Of a stretch of 13,805 nt of DNA, positions 8,836-13,805 are shown piece by piece. The notes beneath the pieces are model-generated. The model saw nothing but the letters and a program-made list of their open reading frames with translations, was not told where the DNA came from and made no database searches. Numbering within the stretch: position 1 is the stretch's first letter; the number at the start of each line of letters is the position of its first letter. The translations under genes and the position numbers were made by a program. Origin of the DNA: Clostridiales bacterium (GTDB lineage Bacteria; Bacillota; Clostridia; Oscillospirales; Oscillospiraceae); contig CABIYX010000053.1 of assembly GCA_902363045.1 (NCBI GenBank), positions 1 to 13,805 of the forward strand, given 5' to 3'.

Positions 8836-8864
8836 AATATACATCCTGGAGCAGGAAAAGTCAA
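8836..8864 (-). promoter_or_regulatory. Promoter of glnN
   Basis: On the minus strand TTGACT (8864-8859) and TATATT (8841-8836) are 17 bases apart. The predicted start near 8829 lies about six bases before the first leader hairpin. Two further TTGACA copies lie just upstream (8871-8866 and 8879-8874), but their distance to the -10 box is too long for normal use. Confidence 0.75.
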
Positions 8865-8922
8865 CTGTCAATCTGTCAAAAATGGTTTTTTTCAGCCAGC
8901 TATTTTTTGGCAAATTACGGAC

Positions 8923-8951
8923 TTGCAAAACGGACGGTTTTCTCGTATTCT
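8923..8951 (+). promoter_or_regulatory. Candidate promoter of glnA and the ANTAR gene
   Basis: TTGCAA (8923-8928) and TATTCT (8946-8951) are 17 bases apart, giving a leader of about 110 bases before glnA. The leader contains hairpins GGGA/TCCC (8964-8977) and CGCGCTG/CAGCGCG (9005-9022), neither followed by a T run. No terminator-type control is visible for this operon. Confidence 0.5.
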
Positions 8952-9066
8952 AACCGACAAACAGGGATCTTTCTCCCGAAAAGTGTTCAACATCCGGGAA
9001 ATATCGCGCTGAACCCAGCGCGAAGCCGGTCAGATTCGTCTTGAAGGAAAGGAAGCGGGTGGGAAC

Positions 9067-10278
9067 GTGAAGTACACGCCGGAAGAAGTGATACAGTTCG
9101 TTCAGGAGGAGGACATCAAATTTATCCGTCTAGCCTTCTGCAATGTCTATGGAAAGCAGCACAATGTAGCCATCATGCCCAGCGAGCTCAAGCGCGCCTT
9201 TGCATACGGGATCGCCTTTGACGCATCGGCAGTGGATGGATTCGGCGGCGAGATTCGATCCGATCTTCTGCTCCACCCGGACCCCTCCACCCTGATCCAG
9301 CTCCCCTGGCGCCCAGAACAGGGCAAGGTGGTGCGGATGTTCTGTGACATCTCCTACCCGGACGGCCGGCCCTTTGAGCGGGATACCAGAAGCATCCTCA
9401 AACAGGCGGTGGCGCAGGCCGACGCCAGGGGCTTCCGGTTTGCGTTCGGCGCCGAGATGGAGTTCTATCTGTTTCGAGTCGATGAACAGGGCAACGACAC
9501 AAAGATCCCATACGACCGGGCCGGCTATATGGACATTGCGCCAGATGACAAGGGGGAATCGATCCGCCGGGAGATCTGCCTGATGCTGGAGCAGATGGGG
9601 ATCCAGCCTGAGAGTTCGCATCACGAAAGCGGCCCGGGCCAGAATGAGATCGACTTCCGGTATTCAGACCCCCTTATGGCTGCTGACAACGCTGTCACCT
9701 TCCACACAGTTGTCCGCACCGTGGCCGCCCAGAACGGCCTTTGTGCCAGCTTTTCCCCCAAGCCGCTGGCGGACTGGGATGGAAATGGGATGCACATCAA
9801 TGTCTCTGTTAAATGTGATGGGCTTTCCCAGCCGCTGCCCAGCGTGATCGCGGGGATCCTGGCGAACATCTGTGAGATGACGCTGTTCCTGAACCCATGT
9901 GAGGAGTCCTACTGCCGCCTCGGTCACGACAAGGCCCCGCGCTATGTGACATGGTCGGCGGAAAACCGCTCCCAGCTGATCCGTATCCCGGCAGCGGTGG
10001 GCGAATACCGCCGGGCCGAGCTGCGCTCTGCCGATCCGACGGCCAATCCGTACCTTGCCTACGCACTCCTGATCTACGCCGGAATGTATGGGATTGGGCA
10101 TGACCTGCAGCTTCCCCCCGCTTCTGATTTCAATGTCTATACCGCTCCCGCCGAGGTGCTGGAGGGACTGAAAAAGCTGCCCGGCTCTCTGTATGAAGCC
10201 GCCGCACTGGCCGAGGCAAGTTCCTTTGTCAACGAGCATCTTCCGAAAACCGTAGTCTCTGCCTATTGCCATCGGTGA
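9067..10278 (+). CDS. glnA: Glutamine synthetase type I, short form
   Basis: Predicted to make glutamine from glutamate, ammonia and ATP. The 403-residue protein is about 40 shorter than the Bacillus enzyme; much of the loss falls after the GNGMHIN motif (239-245). Seen motifs are FDASAVDGF (51-59), AEMEFYLF (129-136, metal Glu), ESGPGQNEIDF (187-197), NRSQLIRIP (300-308) and RAELRSADPTANPY (316-329). The flap reads RLGHDKAP instead of the usual GYEAP, so the catalytic flap Glu is not at its usual place. No adenylylation tyrosine context is recognisable. The GTG start follows AAGGAAAGGAAG about 12 bases away and GGTGGG closer; no better in-frame start exists. The ANTAR gene follows after 36 bases. 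Whether it is a full synthetase or a specialised paralogue is open. Confidence 0.88.
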   Translation: MKYTPEEVIQFVQEEDIKFIRLAFCNVYGKQHNVAIMPSELKRAFAYGIAFDASAVDGFGGEIRSDLLLHPDPSTLIQLPWRPEQGKVVRMFCDISYPDGRPFERDTRSILKQAVAQADARGFRFAFGAEMEFYLFRVDEQGNDTKIPYDRAGYMDIAPDDKGESIRREICLMLEQMGIQPESSHHESGPGQNEIDFRYSDPLMAADNAVTFHTVVRTVAAQNGLCASFSPKPLADWDGNGMHINVSVKCDGLSQPLPSVIAGILANICEMTLFLNPCEESYCRLGHDKAPRYVTWSAENRSQLIRIPAAVGEYRRAELRSADPTANPYLAYALLIYAGMYGIGHDLQLPPASDFNVYTAPAEVLEGLKKLPGSLYEAAALAEASSFVNEHLPKTVVSAYCHR

Positions 10279-10314
10279 GAAGCCTGCCGGGTCCAGGCGA
10301 AAGGAGGAGAGAAC

Positions 10315-10899
10315 ATGGTCTTTCAGGAGCGGACATACAGCGTACTGATCGTTTCGTCTTCCGACAGTTTTGCCACCAAGATCATGCCGCTGCTCCCTGT
10401 GACAGATTACTGGCCGGTGACAACGGTACACAGTATCGGAGAAGCCCGCCGCAAAATTGCGGAAGCGGCGTTTGATATTGTGCTCATCAACGCTCCGCTG
10501 CCGGATGACTTTGGGATGCGTCTGGCGGTGGATATTTGTACCGGAAGCGGGGCCGGGGTCCTGCTGCTGGTCCGGAACGATCAATTTGATGATATATACG
10601 CAAAGGTCGTCAGCTACGGCGTGCTCACGTTGTCCAAGCCCACCAATATGCAGATGGTGGCGCAGAATCTGCGGATCCTCTGCGCCACCCGGGAGCGGAT
10701 GCGCCAGATGGAGGCAAAGCAGGCCACAGTGGAGGAGAAGATCGAGGAGATCCGTCTGGTCAACCGGGCCAAGTGGCTGTTGATCGAGTGCCTCGGCATG
10801 ACAGAGCCGGAGGCCCACCGCTATATCGAAAAGCAATCCATGGATCAGCGCATCTCCAAGCGGGAGGCCGCAGAAGCGGTCATCAAAACTTATAAATAG
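10315..10899 (+). CDS. ANTAR-domain antitermination regulator with pseudo-receiver
   Basis: The 194-residue protein has an N-terminal receiver-like fold (about 8-125) and a coiled linker rich in Glu, Lys and Gln (about 125-148). The C-terminal ANTAR domain (about 137-192) carries the typical three-helix pattern LVNRAKWLLIECLGMTEPEAHRYI followed by SKREAAEAVI. ANTAR proteins such as EutV, NasR and AmiR bind paired RNA hairpins and prevent terminator formation. The receiver is degenerate: the acidic pair is Ser14-Ser15 and the phosphoacceptor site is Asn59, while Lys108 remains. Ordinary phosphorylation is therefore unlikely. ATG 10315 has AGGAGG at 10302-10307. It is cotranscribed with glnA, and the divergent glnN leader contains a matching hairpin, making that its likely target. 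Confidence 0.9.
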   Translation: MVFQERTYSVLIVSSSDSFATKIMPLLPVTDYWPVTTVHSIGEARRKIAEAAFDIVLINAPLPDDFGMRLAVDICTGSGAGVLLLVRNDQFDDIYAKVVSYGVLTLSKPTNMQMVAQNLRILCATRERMRQMEAKQATVEEKIEEIRLVNRAKWLLIECLGMTEPEAHRYIEKQSMDQRISKREAAEAVIKTYK

Positions 10900-10946
10900 C
10901 ACAGAGATCCTGTGTGCAGCAGCGGGCAGAATTGTGAAAACTCAGG

Positions 10947-10976
10947 TTGACAAATCGCTGTCAGCCGCAGTAAAAT
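10947..10976 (+). promoter_or_regulatory. Promoter of pyrG
   Basis: A perfect TTGACA (10947-10952) and TAAAAT (10971-10976) are 18 bases apart. The predicted transcript start near 10983-10985 is directly before the leader terminator. The initial bases contain no G run, unlike the Bacillus subtilis pyrG start that senses CTP by slippage. Confidence 0.75.
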
Positions 10977-10985
10977 ACCACCTGT

Positions 10986-11042
10986 TGAACGAAGGTGTTC
11001 ATCAAGGGACTTCTGTCCCCTGATGGACGCCTTCTCTTTTTT
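10986..11042 (+). terminator. Leader terminator/attenuator of pyrG with competing hairpin
   Basis: Bases 10991-11004 pair with 11021-11034 (14 pairs including G-U). Above them GGGAC (11006-11010) pairs with GTCCC (11015-11019) around TTCT, and TTTTTT (11037-11042) follows. This terminator lies 24 bases before the pyrG ATG and downstream of a good promoter, so it probably attenuates pyrG; it would also end the glnA-ANTAR transcript. TGAAC (10986-10990) and GTTCA (10997-11001) can form a competing hairpin with hexaloop GAAGGT, overlapping the terminator's left strand. Confidence 0.8.
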
Positions 11043-11066
11043 AAGTTTTCTGTGGGAGGATGGCAC

Positions 11067-12677
11067 ATGACAAAGTATGTTTTCGTGACGGGCGGCGTTG
11101 TTTCTGGATTGGGGAAGGGGATCACAGCGGCCTCATTGGGGCGGCTGCTGAAGGCCAGGGGGCTGAAGGTAGCGGCCCAGAAGCTGGACCCATACATCAA
11201 TGTGGACCCCGGCACCATGAGTCCCTATCAGCACGGTGAGGTCTATGTCACCGAGGACGGAGCTGAGACGGATCTGGATCTGGGGCACTACGAGCGGTTC
11301 ATTGATGAGGACCTGAACCAATATTCCAACCTGACCACTGGAAAGGTCTATTCCAACGTCATATCTAAGGAGCGCCGGGGCGCATATCTGGGGACCACTG
11401 TACAGACCATTCCACACATCACGGACGAGATCAAGCGCTTTATCTACAATGTGGGCAGCAAGGCTGAGGCCGATGTGGTCATCACGGAGATCGGCGGGAC
11501 CATCGGCGACATCGAGAGCCAGCCCTTTATTGAAGCCATCCGGCAGGTGGGCCATGAGGTGGGGCCGGGGAACGCCCTGTTCATCCATGTCACTCTGGTC
11601 CCCTATCTGAAAGCGTCTGGAGAGCACAAATCTAAGCCCACCCAGCACTCCGTAAAAGAGTTGCAGGGGCTGGGGATTGCCCCGGACATCATTGTTCTGC
11701 GCTGTGACGAGCCCATCACAGACCTGGAAATCTTCCGCAAGATCGCGAACTTCTGCAATGTGAAGCCGGACTGTGTCATAGAGAACCTGACCCTTCCCAT
11801 TCTCTATGAGGCCCCCCTCTATTTGGAACAGTCGAATCTGTCCGCAGTGGTCTGCCGGGAGCTGTGGCTGTCCACGCCCGAGCCGGATCTGCGCGAGTGG
11901 CAGGCGATGGTTGCTGCCATCAAAAGCCGCAGCAGATCGGTGACCATCGGCCTTGTGGGAAAGTATGTGCAGCTCCACGATGCCTACCTCTCTGTCGCGG
12001 AGGCCCTGCGCCACGCCGGGTTTGCCCTTGGCGCGGTGGTGGACATCCGATGGATCGACTCGGAAACCGTCACAGAAGAGACCCAGGAGGAGCTTCTCGC
12101 TCCCCTTGACGGAATCCTCGTCCCGGGCGGCTTCGGAAGCCGAGGCATCCAGGGGATGATCTTGGCAGCCCAGTATGCCAGGGAGCACAATATCCCCTAT
12201 CTGGGCATCTGCCTGGGGATGCAGATCGCGGTTATCGAATTTGCCCGTCATGTGCTTGGTATTGCTGATGCTGATTCGGGTGAATTTGCCCCGGAGTGCC
12301 CTCATAAGGTCATCGACTTCATGCCCGGTCAGAGCGAGGACATCGACAAAGGCGGCACCCTCCGCCTGGGCGGCTATCCCTGTGCGATCGCCACCGGAAC
12401 AACCATGGCGCGGTGCTATGGGAGTACTCAAATCCGGGAGCGCCACCGCCACCGCTATGAATTCAACAACGACTATCGGGAGGCCATGCAGGCGGCGGGA
12501 CTGACCATGAGCGGTCTTTCCCCTGATGGACGGCTGGTGGAAGCGGTAGAGCTGAGCGACAGACCCTTCTATGTGGGCGTACAGTATCACCCCGAATTCA
12601 AGAGCCGCCCCAACCGCCCCCATTCGTTGTTTCAAGGGTTCCTCGCAGCTGCATTGGAAGGAGAGAAAAATGATTGA
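11067..12677 (+). CDS. pyrG: CTP synthase
   Basis: Aminates UTP to CTP with ATP and glutamine amide. The 536-residue length is normal. The synthetase domain begins with [16 protein letters not shown], the nucleotide loop, and has [16 protein letters not shown], which binds Mg-ATP/UTP and CTP feedback. The class I amidotransferase domain has Cys382 (LGICLGMQ), His508 and Glu510 (VQYHPEF). ATG 11067 follows GGGAGGA at 6 bases; a longer frame starting in the leader hairpin is rejected. The promoter and attenuator lie directly upstream. Its TGA overlaps the apparent TTG start of carA, and both sit in a GATT repeat. Confidence 0.97.
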   Translation: MTKYVFVTGGVVSGLGKGITAASLGRLLKARGLKVAAQKLDPYINVDPGTMSPYQHGEVYVTEDGAETDLDLGHYERFIDEDLNQYSNLTTGKVYSNVISKERRGAYLGTTVQTIPHITDEIKRFIYNVGSKAEADVVITEIGGTIGDIESQPFIEAIRQVGHEVGPGNALFIHVTLVPYLKASGEHKSKPTQHSVKELQGLGIAPDIIVLRCDEPITDLEIFRKIANFCNVKPDCVIENLTLPILYEAPLYLEQSNLSAVVCRELWLSTPEPDLREWQAMVAAIKSRSRSVTIGLVGKYVQLHDAYLSVAEALRHAGFALGAVVDIRWIDSETVTEETQEELLAPLDGILVPGGFGSRGIQGMILAAQYAREHNIPYLGICLGMQIAVIEFARHVLGIADADSGEFAPECPHKVIDFMPGQSEDIDKGGTLRLGGYPCAIATGTTMARCYGSTQIRERHRHRYEFNNDYREAMQAAGLTMSGLSPDGRLVEAVELSDRPFYVGVQYHPEFKSRPNRPHSLFQGFLAAALEGEKND

Positions 12678-12683
12678 TTGATT
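12672..12683 (+). repeat. (GATT)3 tetranucleotide repeat at the pyrG/carA junction
   Basis: Three tandem GATT units span the pyrG stop and the carA start. The ATG at 12670, well placed after AAGGAG (12658-12663), now reads ATG ATT GAT TGA and stops. With two units instead of three the same ATG would read straight into carA as MIDYYNRK. The pyrG frame and stop use only the first two units and would not change. Confidence 0.8.
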
Positions 12684-13636
12684 ATTATAACAGAAAGTTG
12701 ATTTTGGAAGACGGCGAAGAATATCTGGGCTCTGCCTTTGGATACATCGGAGAAAAGGTGCTGGAACTGGTATTCAATACCTCGATGGTGGGACATCAGG
12801 AGATCCTTTCTGACCCCTCCTACACCGACCAGGCCGTGGTCATGACCTATCCTTTTATCGAAAATTACGGTATGGCTGCCGATGACTATGAGACAAAGGT
12901 CCCCACCATCGGTGCTGTGATCGTCCGGGAATATAACGATCTCCCCTCAAATTTCAGAAGTGAGCGGTCCCCGGCCTAGGTCATGGACCGATATCAGATC
13001 TCCGGCATCTCCGGGATCGATACCCGTAAGCTGGCCCGCTCGATTCGGGACAAGGGCAGCCGCAGATGCTTGATCACCGCTGCGGATACGCCCCGGGAGT
13101 CTGGCTTGGAGAAAATCCGCAGCGCCCATATCGCGAACGATGCGGTGCCGCGGGTCAGCTGCGGAAAGATTTGGCAAGCAGCAGCAACGGATCACCAATT
13201 TCATGTGGTTGCTTATGATTGCGGTATGAAACTGAATATCGTCCGATCCTTGAACGCAAGGGGGTGCGACGTGACGATCGTCCCCTGGAACACCCCGGCA
13301 GAGCACATCGAAGAACTGCGGCCGGACGTTGTCTTCCTCTCCAACGGGCCGGGGGACCCGACGGATGTCCCCCCGGTCATCGACACCATACACCAGCTGC
13401 GCGGGAAGTACCCGATGTTTGGGATCTGCCTGGGACATCAGCTCCTCGCGCTGGCCTACGGTGCGGAGACGTACAAGCTGAAATTCGGACACCGGGGCGG
13501 AAACCATCCGGTCAAGGACCTGCGGACCGGAAGGATTGAGATCACCTCACAGAATCACTCCTACGCTGTCAACGCCGGCAGCTTGCAGGATACGCCTCTG
13601 AAATGCACCCATATCAATCTTCTGGACAACATGGTG
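12674..13636 (+). pseudogene. carA: Carbamoyl-phosphate synthase small subunit, broken
   Basis: CarA supplies ammonia from glutamine to the large subunit for arginine and pyrimidine synthesis. One continuous frame shows the family pattern: LILEDGEEYLGSAFG, LVFNTSMVGHQEILSDPSY, LPSNFRSERS, GISGIDTRKLARSIRDKGS, LSNGPGDPTDVP and the nucleophile in GICLGHQL (Cys codon 13427-13429). An amber TAG at 12977-12979 (codon 102) replaces a residue between SERSPA and VMDRYQ with no shift of frame. The gene stops being CarA after HINLLDNMV, where an insertion-sequence end begins, so the last 35 or so residues with catalytic His and Glu are lost. The start depends on a TTG because the repeat puts the ATG out of frame. 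The C-terminal loss alone should abolish glutaminase activity. Confidence 0.9.
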
Positions 13637-13805
13637 TGCACCCCGTCAAGTAGACAGCGAAATAATTTACATTTTACGCATGAAAATCCTTCCTGCATAC
13701 CATATGGTGCTGGGTGCTATGCAGCCAGCAGACGGTCATGGACTTCCATAGGGGTCCGCACACCCAGGCCGCGCTGGAGGCGGCGGAAGTTGTAATAGGT
13801 GATGT
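13637..13805 (-). mobile_element. End of an insertion sequence (probably IS3 family) inside carA
   Basis: CarA similarity ends at 13636 and a sequence starting TGCACCCCGTCAAGTAGACA begins. Read outward, this ends in CTTGACGGGGTGCA, with the terminal CA typical of IS3-type ends. A transposase C-terminus on the minus strand starts 80 bases inside. The rest of the element is beyond the right edge, so neither the partner inverted repeat nor the target duplication can be checked. The family assignment is tentative. Confidence 0.7.
13717..13805 (-). CDS. Transposase, C-terminal fragment (runs off the window)
   Basis: The minus strand encodes 28 final residues including ITYYNFRRLQRGLGVRTP and MEVHDRLLAA, then TAG at 13719-13717. 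The pattern YYNxxRxQxxLGxxTPxE is the usual C-terminal tail of rve/DDE integrase-core transposases such as IS3-family OrfB. The catalytic DDE residues lie outside the window. Its distance of about 80 bases from the element end is rather long for IS3 but possible. Confidence 0.7.
   Translation of the reverse strand, partial: ITYYNFRRLQRGLGVRTPMEVHDRLLAA

Noticed and set aside
8964..9022. Hairpins in the glnA leader as ANTAR target or terminator
   Set aside because: The six-base loop TCTTTC lacks A1 and G4, the second loop is four bases, and neither hairpin has a T run.
10977..10997. CACCT/AGGTG hairpin as a pyrG antiterminator
   Set aside because: The CACCT half lies at or before the predicted transcript start and is probably not transcribed.
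10995..11066. Extended pyrG start within the leader
   Set aside because: It would translate the attenuator; ATG 11067 has GGGAGGA at 6 bases and the standard N-terminus.
1..13805. CRISPR arrays, tRNA or rRNA genes
   Set aside because: No regularly spaced repeats or recognisable tRNA or rRNA sequence were seen on either strand.

Overview
The window reads as chromosomal DNA of a fairly GC-rich gut-type Clostridia. Oscillospiraceae-like is my inference from the mix of glutamine synthetase types III and I, an ANTAR regulator beside glnA, a T-box leader and strong AGGAGG ribosome sites. No taxonomic marker is present, so this is not proven. Nearly every gene makes glutamine or spends it: glnN and glnA synthesise it, and asnB, purF, guaA, pyrG and carA use its amide. 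Only purC is a non-amidotransferase step.

Layout. Positions 1-976 look like the end of an integrated element. They hold two divergent promoters with a palindromic operator, a Cro/CI-type regulator, a two-way terminator, and integrase-type direct repeats next to the 3' end of guaA, a known integration target. On the minus strand, reading right to left, glnN (type III glutamine synthetase) is followed by an asparagine-type T-box leader and then the tight cluster asnB-purC-purF-guaA. On the plus strand, diverging from glnN, are a short type I glnA and an ANTAR-domain RNA-binding regulator. Next come pyrG behind its own promoter and leader terminator, and a broken carA. carA has lost its usual ATG frame through a GATT repeat, carries an in-frame amber stop, and is cut off by the end of an insertion sequence that runs out of the window.

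How it fits together. glnN has a sigma-A-like promoter followed at once by a leader RNA that can fold either as an intrinsic terminator or as a small hairpin whose hexaloop (A at position 1, G at position 4) fits known ANTAR target loops. The ANTAR gene lies about 1.5 kb away behind the divergent glnA, so local antitermination of glnN is a strong hypothesis. pyrG has a comparable leader. asnB and the three purine genes behind it sit under a T-box with an AAC specifier and a UGGC bulge, so uncharged tRNA-Asn probably controls purine genes as well as asparagine synthesis. The most interesting content is this RNA-level control (ANTAR, T-box and pyrG attenuator) of one glutamine supply-and-demand locus, together with the decaying carA at its right end.
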